Of a stretch of 64,000 bases of DNA, positions 10,877 to 21,938 are shown piece after piece. A program made the position numbers and the translations under genes. Source of the stretch: Anthoceros angustus (taxonomy: Eukaryota > Streptophyta > Anthocerotopsida > Anthocerotales > Anthocerotaceae); the NCBI GenBank assembly GCA_010909165.1, contig MU008160.1, positions 1,054,001-1,118,000 of the forward strand, written 5' to 3'. Each line of letters starts with the position of its first letter. The stretch's first letter is position 1. A model generated the notes under the pieces. That model had not been told where the DNA came from. It searched no databases and saw only the letters and a list, made by a program, of their open reading frames with translations.

Positions 10877-12748
10877 CTAGCCAGTGCGGTCACCAGCAGC
10901 AGGATAGGGCCTGAAGCGGGCATCAGGACCTCGCTGTGTCTGCCTGCCTGCCACTCCATAGCCTCCCCCATAGCCAGCCGACCCGTTCACAGTTGCATCA
11001 GCTCCCGATCCACCCCCCATGCTATAGCCTCCACTAGCCGCACCACCTGAGCCCGCAGGTGCTGAACTGTACGAATCGGTTGCCCCGGATCTCCATGTGG
11101 AATCAGCGTACCCCGTGCTCCCGTACATATCCGCATACCCCCCTGCATAACTGCCACTACCTGCACCCCCACCTCCTGAGCTTCCATAACCTCCAGCACT
11201 ACTTCCATACCCACTACCTCTAGCTCCATAGCCAGCAGCATTGGACCCGTACCCGCTGTCTGCACTACTGTAATAGCCTGCACTACCGCCGTAGCCAGCA
11301 CTGCTACCAGTGGCTTGGCCAGTGCCAGCACCACCTGATCCCCAAGCTCCTGCATTTCCATACCCACTCATGCTCCCCTCCACTACCCCCTGTAGCCAGT
11401 AGAGCTTCCTCCACCCCCATACCCAGCACCTCCACTGCCCCACGCATTTCTACCCCCAACAGGTGCAGACCTGTACCCCCACTCCCAGCACCACCGCTCC
11501 CATACCCTCCAGCCCCCACCGTAGCCTCCTCCGCCAGGAGCACTCCCGTAGCTGCCGCCCCCACCACTGCCGTAGCCTGCACTACCATACCCAGCACTAC
11601 CATAGCCGGCACTGCTCCCGTACCCTCCATTCATGCCAGCCCCATACGCTGCACTGCTGCCGTAGCCAGCCGTGCCGTAGCTTCCTCCTCCATACGCCCT
11701 GTACCCGCCCCTGGCCCCAGGGCAGGCCCGTACCTATTGTCAGCCCGAGCACCATACCCACCCGGACTGGAGCTGTACCCCTGGCCGTAGCCACTGCCAT
11801 AGCTCCCTCCCCGCCCGCTAGCCCCTCCTCCGAAGCCGCCACTGCTCCGCCCAGTCCCAGCAGACAGCTCCTTTGGGATGGCCCGCTTCACCTCCACCAT
11901 CTTCTCGTTGAGCTCGTGGAAGGACTTCTGAAGCACGTTCTCCACCGCATCCTCCGAATCGAAGGTGATGAATCCGAAGCCCCGGGGTCTTTGAGTCGTG
12001 TGGTCATACATCACAACCACATCGGTTATTGTTCCAAACTGCTCGAAATACTTTTTGAAATCCTCTTCTGTGACAGTTGAAGCTAAGCCACCCACGAAAA
12101 TCTTCTTTGTCCTAGTATGACTCGCTGGACCAGGGCCACCGCTGTTGCTCCTAGGCACATTCTGCTGCTCATCCCTCGGAACGGCTTTTTTCGCTTCCAC
12201 CTAAATAAATTAAGACACAGCTACACTAGTTATAACATGGGACGCCCAGACTCCGACGACCGACCGATGGTCCCACGACCTCCACTCAAGACCCACTCCC
12301 TCAACTCACTCCGACCGCACCGCACCGCACCGGACCGGTCGCTTACCTTACCTCGCCTTCTCCTGCCTTCCGTTACCTTACCCTTACCTTTCTTCCTCCC
12401 ACCGCCTCGGTTAGTCAGTCGCGACCTAGCACGGGACAGAACGCGACGGAACGGGACGCGACACTACGGCACGGGACCAGACCAGACTCGCTACACAAGG
12501 GAGGAGAGGGGAACTCGGGAGCCTACCGTACGGCCGTCGATGGTGTGCTTCTCGGTGACGACGCGATCAGCCACGGTGGGGTCGGAGAAGATGACGAATC
12601 CGAAGCCGCGAGCCCTGCCGGTGGCGCGGTCCTTCATGATCACGGTCTCGGCCACATCGCCATACGTCTTGAAGTAGTCACGGAGCTTCTCCTCCGTGGT
12701 CTCCCACGAGATGCCGCCGATGAAGAGCTTGCCCTGGTCCGAGTCCAT
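10877..12748 (-). CDS. Two-RRM glycine-rich hnRNP (RNP1-like)
   Basis: Nuclear RNA-binding protein of the plant hnRNP A/B-like RNP1 group, expected to act in pre-mRNA processing. Exon 1 (12748-12527) starts MDSDQGKLFIGG and carries RRM1 with RNP2 LFIGGI and RNP1 RGFGFVIF. A 326-bp intron follows. Exon 2 (from 12200) gives RRM2 with RNP2 IFVGGL and RNP1 RGFGFITF, then KRAIPKE and a long Gly/Tyr/Ser tail (SAGYGSAGYGS type), ending YPAAGDRTG at 10877. The tail is not open in one frame: one-base shifts are needed near 11705, 11514, 11475 and 11386, all at runs of 4-6 C on the plus strand. Both RRMs are intact, so sequencing error is at least as likely as loss of function. The reading frame continues upstream of Met1, but family members begin at this Met. 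Confidence 0.85.
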
Positions 12749-13915
12749 TCCTCCCTGCAGACCAGACCTGCAAGAAGCCCCCTCCGAGCTGCGGACTCCC
12801 GAGCTGCACACCACTCAACCCCGTGACCCAGGCCACAGATCGGCTCACTCCACGCCCATGGCTGCCGCAGGCCGGCAAGATCTGGATCCGCCCCGCCTCG
12901 CCTGCTGCTCCTTCCGCAAGAAGCCAAACCCCAGCCTCGATCGCCCTACGCGGATCAAACCCCAACAGGGCCCTTGAAGCCACAGCCGCGCCGCCCTACC
13001 ACGGCCCAGCTGCGCCCGTCTAGATCTACCGCCTACGCCTACGAGCGGGGGCCTCGCGGGCCGGTGGCAGGCAGCCGCCGCGGGAGATGGCGCAGCGGGG
13101 CCTGCGAAAGGAGAGGAGGAAGAAGAAAGGAGGGAAGGACGTCCGGGGAGGAAAAAGAGAGAGGCATCGGGAGAGAAGAAGGGAAGAGAAGGAATGAGGG
13201 CAGCGGGTAGCCCACAGCCCCAGGGGACAGCAGCCCAGGCCCGAGCCAGGCCAGGCCAGGCCAGGCCAGCCAGAGAGAGAAAGAGAAAAGGGGAGACACT
13301 CTGGAGGCTCCGGGCCGGGGCCCCGGGTTTTTTACTTCCGACGGCCTCGATGGGCCTCCAACTCTATCTCACGGTCACCCTCTGCGCCTGCGATCGCATC
13401 ATCTGCACATGCGCATCCCCCCTGACGTCACTTTTGATTCATTTTCCACTTGCCCTTTCTGTCATTCCCAACATTTGCCCCCGGCTATTTCGGCTCCGTG
13501 TCTCCACACCCCACCCCTCTTCCTCTCGCCCTCCTTTTTCTTTTTCAGTCTTGAATTCTCTTAATCCTATAATAACCATAATAACCGAGGTGGTGCGGGG
13601 TCCATTTTTCCCATAATTCATACAGATTGATTCTTTCATTTTTCACTTCCATACCATAACTTTAAGAAAATGAGCTCAGCCTCCTGCATTTACAGACTTT
13701 CCTAGATTTCAACTTGCATTCGAAGAGGAAAAGAAGATTTTATTTTAAAAAAGAGATAGAAAAAACCCATCCACCCCAAAAACAAAGGGGGAAAAACCCA
13801 AGGACGGTACCAAGGGGACTAGCCCTCACCATCACGCATTTCAAAAGTACCAACTGCCCGAAGAACTTCGTGCTCAGGGATGTGAAAAGACCTACTTATG
13901 TCACGTACAAGGTTT
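12749..13915. promoter_or_regulatory. hnRNP upstream region
   Basis: GC-rich 5' leader and promoter of the minus-strand hnRNP. It includes a purine-rich GA tract (13110-13210) and about four CCAGG pentamers (13246-13270) followed by 'agagagagaaagag'. Beyond 13600 it becomes AT-rich and ends at the retroelement. No independent gene seen. Confidence 0.4.
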
Positions 13916-14330
13916 TGTTTCCAGGTCCAGTTTCCGTTCATGGACTCGGGTACCTTGTCTTCGTGAATGAGCCTTCAGGAATGGCTGTTCCTTTCCTCTT
14001 CGTCGTCCGTTTTATACAAGCAATGTAGTTGCGGTCTCGTTTCAAGATCCCCGTTTAACCACTCTAACAGTATCTGGCACGTTTTCGGAACGTGCCTCCA
14101 GCTTATATAACTGTATATCTACTATTTATCCTACTAGTTAATCAGGTATTTACTATATATAATTATTGTCTACGGTATATTACTGGATTAGGTATTTCGT
14201 AAACGGGAAGGAAACGGGTTGTTGCCGTCTCTATGTCGGCCGGCGTCCGCAAGCCGGGCTCCTGCTTGGTTGAGCTTTCTTCACTGATCTCCGTCTCTGC
14301 ACGAGCGGGTTGGCTCCTACAGATCGTAAT
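13916..14330 (-). repeat. 3' LTR of the inverted Ty3 element
   Basis: On the minus strand the LTR ends ...GGACCTGGAAACA at 13916. It contains a TATA-like GCTTATATAA equivalent near 14015-14025. Its start lies next to the polypurine tract GTGGGGGAGAA (rc of 14333-14343). Bases 13916-14171 reappear inverted at 16217-16471, and 14174-14300 reappears direct at 17424-17545. Confidence 0.75.
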
Positions 14331-14568
14331 ATTCTCCCCCACTGCAAGAGGCCTGGTCCCCCAGGCTCTCAAGCTGCTGTCGGAGGTGAGGGAATTGGTG
14401 GCATAAATCTTCAGGCTCCCAAGGGGCTGAAGAATCGGGCTCCTGGCTCCACCCAACAAGGTAATCGCGGACAGTCCTATTTCTCAGCTGACGGATGCGT
14501 ACCTGGAGGATTCTGTCCGGTTGGGAAAGAGGTGCAAGGAGAGGGTGTCGTGGGTGGCGTGTAAGCCT

Positions 14569-16222
14569 CTATGTCGATGGAGCGGACGCCGTTGGTGTTG
14601 TGGGTTGGCTTGGTGTAGGACTCAAGTTGGAGAGTGAAGAAGGGCGCTGAATGACTGGCTTGAGCATGCTCACGTGAAAGGTCCGGCACATGCGGCAATC
14701 TGCTGGGAGCTCAAGTCGATAGGCGACTTCGTTGACTTTGCTCAACACTCCGAAAGGTCCTGCAAAACGGTAGGCCAATTTGTGGTTTTGTTGTACCAAT
14801 GATGGATACCTGTGAGGTCGGATGGCGCCATACGAGTTGTCCCACATCGTAGGAGATGTTTCGATTGTGTTTGTTGCTGGACTTCCTTGCACGGTCTTGT
14901 GCTGATAACAGGTTATGCTTCGCTTGTCGTATTTCATGCCAGATGTCTTCAGCGGCTTCAGCTGCACTTCGCCATCGATCATCACTGGCTGGCCACAACC
15001 CTGGCGGTGGTGGGTTTGCTCCATATAACAGCTTAAAGGGAGAGGTGCCTGTAGCTGCATGCTTAGAGGTGTTGTATGCATATTCCAGCAGTAACATCTC
15101 TTCCCACTTGCCTTGATTGTCTTGTGCATAGCGCCGTAGCATGTCTTCCAAGACTTGTATCTGCCTCTCTGTCTGACCATCTGACTCGAGGTGGCATGTG
15201 GTCGACATACTTTGCTTGATGCCCAGAGTTTCGGTGAATGACTTCCAGAACCCTGATGTGAACTTAGGATCCCGATCTGAAACGATGTCTTGTGGGCAGC
15301 CATGCAGTCTGAAAATTTCCCTAGTGAATATTCTTGCCAGCTTTTGAGCTGTGACACTGGTGTTCACTGGGATGAAATGGCAACACTTGATGAGTCAATC
15401 CATGACGACCCATATGCTGTCCTTGCCGGATTTGGTGCGGGGGAGTGCAGTAACAAAGTCCATAGATATGGACTGGAACCTCCCGTCTGGTACCTGCAGA
15501 GGTACCAGCAAGCCTGGTGTTTTCTGATGTTCTGGCTTTGCTTGCTGGCAGGATACACAGCTCCGGACCCACTGGATGCAATCATGGCAAATCCCTTCCC
15601 AATGAAAATGTGTCTTCGCACGGGCATACGTCTTATCAATTCCCAAGTGACCAGAGATCGGTGAATCATGAAGATCATGTAAAATATTGCGCTGAATCTC
15701 CTTGAGTTGCTGAGGAATCACCAATCTACCCTTCCGGTACACACAGGCATCCTTGAGCTGGTAGGTCTGCATCAGCGCTGTTGGAATTCCGGCCATGGCA
15801 TCCTGTTCTAACTGCTGGTAAATTTGATGTAGGTGTGGATCGTTTGGAATAGCAGCACGGACTGCCCTGATAGTATCCAATTGTGAGCACATCAAGGTGA
15901 GTGCTCTCCTGCTGAGGGCATCTGCCACTGAATTCGAGGACCCCACCACATACTTGATCTCAAAATTGAAATCAGCGAGGTACTCCGACCATCTCCTCTG
16001 TCTTGCATTTAAATTCTGCTGGGTAAAGAAATGCTAGAGAGAGTAGTGGTCAATGTGGACAACAAATTTCTGACCAAGGAGGTAATGCCGCCATACCTTG
16101 AGTGCATGTACGATGGCAAGCATCTCCTTGTCATGGACCGCATAGTTGACTTGTGCACCTTGGAGTTTGTGTGACTCGTAGGCAATGACTCTGCCTTCTT
16201 GTGACAGCACCGCTCCAGACAA
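14569..16222 (-). pseudogene. Ty3 pol, RNase H C-half and integrase
   Basis: Minus-strand sequence begins mid-RNase H (SGAVLSQEGRVIAYESHKLQ), continues through HDKEMLAIVHALKVWRHYLL and the tether (SVADALSRR), then the HHCC zinc domain (HDLHDSPISGHLG...CVSCQQAKPEHQ) and an integrase core with [19 protein letters not shown] and the SDGQTERQ segment holding the expected acidic residue. After 14,760 a [13 protein letters not shown]-type C-terminal domain is split between frames. Frame changes near 15,370 and elsewhere, plus stops, show it is inactive. Confidence 0.88.
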
Positions 16223-16471
16223 TAATTATATATAGTAAATACCTGATTTACTTGTAGGATAAATAGTAGATATACAATTATATAGGCTGGAGGCACGTTC
16301 CGAAAACGTGCCAGATACTGTTAGAGTGGTTAAACGGGGATCTTGAAACGAGACCGCAACTACATTGCTTATATAAAACGGACGACGAAGAGGAAAGGAA
16401 CAGGCATTCCTGAGGCTCATTCACGAAGACAAGGTATCCGAGTCCATGAACGGAAACTGGACCTGGAAACA
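16217..16471 (+). repeat. Right part of 5' LTR, inverted with respect to the 3' LTR
   Basis: Nearly identical to the reverse complement of 13916-14171. It begins at AGACAATAATT directly against RNase H sequence and ends ...CCTGGAAACA at 16471, followed by the gag region. The TATA-like 'gcttatataaaacgg' lies near 16368. Confidence 0.9.
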
Positions 16472-17423
16472 GAGGTGGACGAGTCATTGAAGAAGCTGGT
16501 TGTGGAGCTACTTCCAGGCGAGAAGGAGGATAAAGACATCAAGTCACTTGCACGTCGACTCCAGTTAATGAGGTATGAGAACTGGGAGAAGAACAAAGCC
16601 AAGATGGAGTCAAGTTTACTAGAAAGAGAGGAGCAACATTTCAAACCCAGAACTCATCTCAACAAGGAGCTTCAAAGGAAGATCAAGACGACTACCTTTG
16701 ATGGGGCTGCCAGAGATGCTCAAGGGGTGTACGACTGGTTAGACAAGATGGAGAAATACCTGATTTCCAGCGAGAAACGTTCTGGATTTCATCATATAAG
16801 GATCAAGGAAGGGGATGAATTCAAGACCGCTTTCCGCACCCGTCATGGCCACTATGAATTTGTTGTGATGTCTTTCGGCCTCACCAACGCACCAGCAACC
16901 TTTCAGTGCTTGATGCAAGAAATCCTCAGGGCATTATTAGGCCAAGGAGTTGAAGTGTTCCTAGACGACATCTTGATCCATTCTGCAAACTAAGCGACCC
17001 ACATTCGGCTGGTTAGAGAAGTGATGTTGCTCTTGAGAAAGCATCACTGCTAGCTAAGAGGAGTAAATGTACCTTTATACGCACTGAGGTGGAGTATTTA
17101 GGCCACATAGTGTCAGCTGACGGAATTAGCATGGACCCACGCAAGGTCAAAGCCGTCACAGAATGGCAATTGCCCACAGACATCACTCAACTCCGCGGGT
17201 TTCTAGGACTAGCTGGATTTTACAGGAGGTTTATCCAGGGGTATAGCAAAATCGCCCTGCCATTGACTGATGCTCTCAAGCAGTCCACCAGCAAAGCATT
17301 CCAACTCGATGCTGCTGCTGGCCAAGCCTTCTCCCAGCTGAAACAGGCTATGAGCTCTGGACCAGTCCTGGCAGTTGCTGATCCCAAGGGCTCCTACACA
17401 ATCCACACAGATGCTTCAGACTT
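16472..17423 (+). pseudogene. Ty3 gag-RT deletion fusion and RNase H N-half
   Basis: A gag-like charged region ([19 protein letters not shown]) and [20 protein letters not shown] run directly into mid-reverse transcriptase at about 16,776 ([19 protein letters not shown], then [14 protein letters not shown] and FLDDILIHS). The rest of gag, the protease and the RT fingers are missing, apparently by one deletion. After a stop at 16991 the RT thumb/connection resumes in another frame (VEYLGHIVSADGI, LRGFLGLAGFYRRFI) and ends in RNase H YTIHTDASD at 17422, exactly where the LTR piece begins. Confidence 0.88.
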
Positions 17424-17545
17424 GGTATATTATTGGATTAGGTATTTCGTAAACGGGAAGGAAACGAGTTGTTGCCATCTCTATGTCGGCCGGTTCTTGG
17501 CGTCCATGGCCAAGCTCTGAGTTGAGCTTTCTTCACGTCTCTCTG
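17424..17545. repeat. Left part of 5' LTR
   Basis: Direct repeat of 14174-14300 (starts GGTATATTATTGGATTAGG), with small gaps near 17490-17515. It is the half of the 5' LTR left outside the inversion and marks the outer end of the element. Confidence 0.8.
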
Positions 17546-18719
17546 CGCATTGAAGGTAACTTTGGAAGAATCAAACATCATTGAATATGAAGATTTGTCC
17601 TTTGAATTAGAGGGAGATGCTGCTATACTTAAGACTGAGAATTGGGAGATAGAAGCCATAGTTGATGAGTCGTTGGTTCAAATGGCTTTGTGCTCCGTTT
17701 CTTCCAAAAGTGGTAAGCTAAGAAGACTCACACCTGGTCATAATAGAGCACTTTAGTAATGGATTGGCTAGTTGCACCACTAGACATGCTTTTCTTCCAC
17801 GCAAGCTCCCTTCCACTCCGGGGGCGGTTGTGGCATTCCCTCCCTTGAGAAACTCTGTGCTTCCAGCCATCTTCCTACACCAACTCGGTGGAAGATTCTA
17901 CATTTCTAAATAAATGTCCTCTACTACTATGGAAATATAATAGATATGAAGAAATACACAACTCCATAATCTTGACTTCCCCAATATACACTTGTTCCTT
18001 GTGGAAACAATTTTCTATGTCGTCTCTGTATGTTCGAAAACCCATACTCTGATTTTTGCATGTTATGACATTCCCATACTCTTACTTTTGCATGTTATCA
18101 CAAAACTTACTATAACAAATTAATAATATAAAATAATCTCTATATATTATTCGTGTGAAAATAGCCCAGAAACGGCCATTGGTTCTAGAGTTAACATACA
18201 CTTGAGTAGGTTGATAAGAACGCTTCAAATAAAATAAATAAAATTTAGCTAATAAAAAATAAATAACTTTGGAAAAGAGGCTCAAAAGTGTCTATCTATT
18301 ATCCTTGAGGCCTAAACCTTTGCATTAAGAAGAAAGACGCCTCCTCACCGTACCGCTTGTGTGGCACAAAACCCCATTGCACATTCCATGCACTTTGCGG
18401 CCGGCATGTCTCTCTTCCCTCTCAGCGACCAACCCTCTGGCAAACGAACTCTCTCTTCTCCATCCATAGAGTTGCAGCAATGGGCTCTCTCTTCACCGAC
18501 CACAATTCTCAATGCCTATGTCTTGTCCCACGCTGATGTCTTGCCCAACGCCTATGTGTTTATAGAAAAGAGCAGAGACTTTTTAGATATGAAGAATCCA
18601 TTAAAGGGCCCAAGGCCAAGGAAGACTAGTCCCCAAGATGTCGTAGTTTGGAATAAGAAAGGGTCTACTTGCCAAGGGAGTCGAAAATACTGCGTCTCCT
18701 GCATTTGAGGTTATCCTCA

Positions 18720-19045
18720 AACTTGCATTTGCATTGCCCTTTGCAGCGCAATGGAGAGACGTTGCCGAAAGAAAGCTACCACATAGGAAAAGGGGAGATC
18801 TACCTCATTCTTACTGATGTGGTAGGCCTTAGCAACACCTTTGATAAACTTCAAAAAATCTTTGCCCATGGCCCTATGAGTTTCGATAACAAGAGGAATG
18901 AACACATGGCCTCTTGCATGGGGTGTACTTGTGAGCCTTGGTTGTCACACATCTCTATGTCCCGAGCCCGGAGGGTTGATGATGATATACTCTTTGACAG
19001 TGTTCCGAGTAGGATTTGTTACAACCACTGCAATATATAGACTCG
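18720..19045 (-). pseudogene. Retroelement reverse-transcriptase C-terminal relic, copy 1
   Basis: The minus strand encodes, in two frames, a motif series also found at 32,162-32,503: IIINPPG, then FIPLVIETHRAMGKDFLKFI, then FFRQRLSIALQRAM. The pattern 'P-L-x-I-E-T-x-G/A ... R-Q-R-x-S-x-A-L-Q-R' resembles the C-terminal tail of certain plant and algal reverse-transcriptase proteins. That assignment is from memory and uncertain. Frame breaks show it is inactive. Confidence 0.4.
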
Positions 19046-19274
19046 GTACCTGTGATAAAAATAAATCAACCCTGAAACACGCCGTTGAGCAATGTGCATG
19101 GGCACTTTGTGAAAGGAAAAGAATCCGCTCTCTTTTAGCCATTAACAACATTACATCTCGAACATCATAACATCTTGCACATCATATGTTGCAATACGCT
19201 GCCCGCCGGGACAACGATGGGTTCCAGCATCCTAGTGGACCCCACCGCTGCATGGATGTGCTCATTAGGGTTTA

Positions 19275-19430
19275 CAAGTGTCATAGCTCGACGCCTTATG
19301 TCGAGCATATGTCCTGCTTGATGCCTCTCTTTATCAGGAATTGCAAGTGTCATAGCTCGACGCTTTCGTCTTGTTCGACGCCTATGTCCTCCTCGACGCC
19401 ATGTCCATATTTGCAAGTGTCATAGCTCGT
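19275..19430. repeat. Three degenerate ~70-bp repeats
   Basis: 'caagtgtcatagctcg' occurs at 19275, 19344 and 19414, spaced 69 and 70 bp. In between, 'cgacgc' and 'tgtcctgctt/tgtcctcctc' blocks recur. No coding signal. Confidence 0.7.
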
Positions 19431-20190
19431 TCACAAGAGACATCCAAGCTCATGCCTGAGCTCTTACCCGTCATGTGAACTGAACGGCTTGTAATGCGGA
19501 TTAGGTTTGAAACGTTCACTTCCCCAATTACGAACTAGAACACGGGATGGTGAGCACTGTGGACGGCGAAGAGAGTCGCTTGCCGGAGGGTTGGTCGCCG
19601 GGGAGGGAGAGAGGCATGCCGGCCGCGGAGTGCATGGGATGTGCATCGGGGTTCGTGCCACACGAGCGGCACGGTGAGCAGGCGCTTTTACTTCCTGATG
19701 AGGTTTAGGCGACGAGACCTATTATTTTCTCAATTCCCAGCGCATATGCGAACGCCATCCTGTACGTTTTGGTTGCAAACGAATGCGGTGACCGCATTCA
19801 GGTTTGAAATTGCAATGTGGAAATGGTCTTAGTCGATGGCTGCTTGTTTCGCACTGTAGCATAAAACGTCCGCGATCCCACCTCGGGTTTCCGCAGCTGC
19901 CGTCATCACCTGAACCAAATTCCTGGTAAAGGCAACTATCCACCAGGTACAAGTGGCAAGCTGAGCCTCTGAAATACTCCAGGGCACCTGCATTGTTGCC
20001 AAACTCACAGGCACCACACACTGCTGCTTTGATGAAAAGTAGAAACCCTGATCAGAGTCCCAAGCCCTAATCTCCCTGCGTGATCGATCATTTTCCACCC
20101 GAAATTATCCAAGGAAGGCATCAGGATTTTTGCGGGAGAGAGTTGAGGATTCGTGCTATCGGGTGATGGTGTGGGAACGGGGAAGGCTGC

Positions 20191-21810
20191 ATGGGAAGCA
20201 AGGCCTGGCCTATGGCCTGCCATCGTCTTTGCTGCTTACCTCCCCCGCTGTTATCCTCCAGGTACCTCATTGCCGTCCTGGCCTCCAAGCATCGGGCCAT
20301 TTTGCTGCCCTGCCGCTTGCATCAGGGGGCGAGTGAACCGCATGCCGGCGCGAATTGCTACTTGCATTTCGGCACATCCTTGTCCAGGTTTCCAGTTGCC
20401 GGGAGTCCATGCTTCCGGCATCAGGTGAGAGGATGCAGAGCCGCTGCGCTCTCCGGGGAGCTGGTGGCGCAAGGGACTGGTGCAGCTGTCGCCGTTGCGC
20501 CGGGGAACGTGATCGACATTCTGGAGCAGCGAGGCCTCGTCGAGTCCGTCACGGGAGAGGCGCTCAGGGCCGCTTGCTCCACGCCGCAGACGGCTCCGCT
20601 GAAGGTGTACGCCGGGTTTGATCCGACAGCGGAGAGCCTGCATCTAGGGAACTTGTTAGGGATCATCGTGCTGTCGTGGTTCCAGAGATGCGGTCACGTT
20701 CCCGTGGCTGTTCTGGGAGGCGCGACGGGCCGGGTGGGGGATCCGTCGGGAAAGAGCGCTGAGAGGCCGGTGCTGTCGGATGAAGCCATTTACCGGAACT
20801 CCAAGGGCATACAGGAGGTGATAGCTCGCATTTTGAGACTAGATGGATTTGCGCCGGAAAATGGAGACACCAGGCTGCACACTCCGCTGGTGTTCAACAA
20901 TTACGACTGGTGGAAGGACTTCAGCATGCTGGACTTCATGCGGGATGTCGGCAAGTATGCCAGGGTCGGCACCATGATGGCCAAGGAGAGTGTGAAGAAG
21001 AGGCTGCAATCCGAGGATGGGATGAGCTTCACCGAGTTCTCGTATCAGCTTCTTCAAGGCTATGACTTTGTGCATCTGTTCCGGGAGGAGGGAGTGGCTG
21101 TGCAGATCGGCGGCAGCGATCAGTGGGGAAATATCACGGCCGGGACAGACCTCATCAGAAAGATTCTGCAACAGGAGGGAGCGTTCGGGCTTACTCATCC
21201 TCTGCTGGTAAAGAGCGACGGGACCAAGTTCGGGAAATCGGAGGGGGGCGCAGTCTGGCTTGCTCCGGCCTTGCTCTCCCCCTACAAATTCTACCAGCAT
21301 CTGTTTGCTACACCGGACTCGGACGTGATCAAGTTCCTCAAGATGCTCACATTCCTGAGCTTGGAGGAAATCGGGGCGCTGGAGGCGGGCATGGGCAGGC
21401 CTGATTATATTCCCAACACGGCACAGACCAGACTTGCAGAGGAGGTGACTCGATTTGTGCACGGAGAGGGTGGACTGGAGGAAGCCATCAGGGCCACAAA
21501 CGCCTTGGCCCCGGGGGCAGCCACGAGACTGGATTCCCACGCTCTGGAGGCTATTTCCGAAGATGTGCCGTCCTGCTCTGTGTCACGGGACTCTGTCTTA
21601 GGCAAGCCCCTGGTAGATGTGTGCGCCAGCTCCGGTCTGGTGCCAAGCAAAGGTGCGGTTCGTCGCCTCATCAAGCAGGGTGGCCTTTATTTAAACAACG
21701 AAAAGGTAGAGGATGAAGGCAAGGTAGTAGAGTCCCCAGACATAATAGACGGAAGGCTGTTCCTACTATCAGCAGGCAAAAAGAACAAATTATTGATTAG
21801 GGTTGCCTAA
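20191..21810 (+). CDS. Tyrosyl-tRNA synthetase, organellar (bacterial type)
   Basis: Class I synthetase that charges tRNA-Tyr, probably for plastids and mitochondria. Single exon, 539 residues. About 100 N-terminal residues, rich in Arg/Leu/Ser/Ala and poor in acidic residues, form a targeting presequence. The conserved body starts NVIDILEQRGLV (106). Class I motifs: the HIGH equivalent HLGN (151-154) after YAGFDPTA, tyrosine/tRNA-site QIGGSDQWGN (about 304-313), and the KMSKS equivalent KFGKS (346-350). A C-terminal S4 RNA-binding domain (VCASSGLVPSKGAVRRLIKQ...) ends LIRVA. The length is as expected for a bacterial-type TyrRS (~420) plus presequence. The first ATG in frame was chosen; Met8 is an alternative. 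It converges on golgin-84, with stop codons about 130 bp apart. Equivalent to Arabidopsis At3g02660. Confidence 0.93.
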   Translation: MGSKAWPMACHRLCCLPPPLLSSRYLIAVLASKHRAILLPCRLHQGASEPHAGANCYLHFGTSLSRFPVAGSPCFRHQVRGCRAAALSGELVAQGTGAAVAVAPGNVIDILEQRGLVESVTGEALRAACSTPQTAPLKVYAGFDPTAESLHLGNLLGIIVLSWFQRCGHVPVAVLGGATGRVGDPSGKSAERPVLSDEAIYRNSKGIQEVIARILRLDGFAPENGDTRLHTPLVFNNYDWWKDFSMLDFMRDVGKYARVGTMMAKESVKKRLQSEDGMSFTEFSYQLLQGYDFVHLFREEGVAVQIGGSDQWGNITAGTDLIRKILQQEGAFGLTHPLLVKSDGTKFGKSEGGAVWLAPALLSPYKFYQHLFATPDSDVIKFLKMLTFLSLEEIGALEAGMGRPDYIPNTAQTRLAEEVTRFVHGEGGLEEAIRATNALAPGAATRLDSHALEAISEDVPSCSVSRDSVLGKPLVDVCASSGLVPSKGAVRRLIKQGGLYLNNEKVEDEGKVVESPDIIDGRLFLLSAGKKNKLLIRVA

Positions 21811-21938
21811 GCTTCTGGCGTCAATCGAATGTGCCAATCCATCAGCTGGAATTAATATTCTCATTTGGTCCAGTGCTACATGCATGGTACGGGCAATCCC
21901 CAATTGGAAGACTTGGAGTGGTCGCTTCAATCAGATGT

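Larger units (their letters stand above)
13916..17545. mobile_element. Ty3/gypsy LTR retrotransposon, internally inverted and deleted
   Basis: Parts, left to right: complete 3' LTR (read on -), integrase and the 3' part of RNase H (-), the right part of the 5' LTR (+), a gag-RT fusion and the 5' part of RNase H (+), and the left part of the 5' LTR. Taken on the minus strand, this is a normal LTR-gag-RT-RH-INT-LTR element in which everything from mid-5' LTR to mid-RNase H has been flipped. The element order RT-RH-INT identifies the Ty3 group. Stops, a large gag-RT deletion and the inversion make it dead. No target-site duplication could be confirmed. Confidence 0.85.
17546..20190. other. Gene-free, repeat-bearing interval
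   Basis: An open stretch at 17550-17756 reads as 68 acidic codons (MKVTLEESNIIEYEDLSFEL...) with no recognised family and is not supported as a gene. The region is otherwise AT-rich to about 18,350. It contains the reverse-transcriptase-like relic at 18,720 and a 70-bp repeat at 19,275. The last ~300 bp would be the leader/promoter of TyrRS. Confidence 0.5.

Noticed and set aside
10877-12748. hnRNP as a processed pseudogene
   Set aside because: It retains an intron and intact RRMs; the frame shifts are confined to homopolymer runs in the tail.
19275-19430. CRISPR-like array (repeats with spacers)
   Set aside because: Only three degenerate units in a plant nuclear context; spacers are themselves related.
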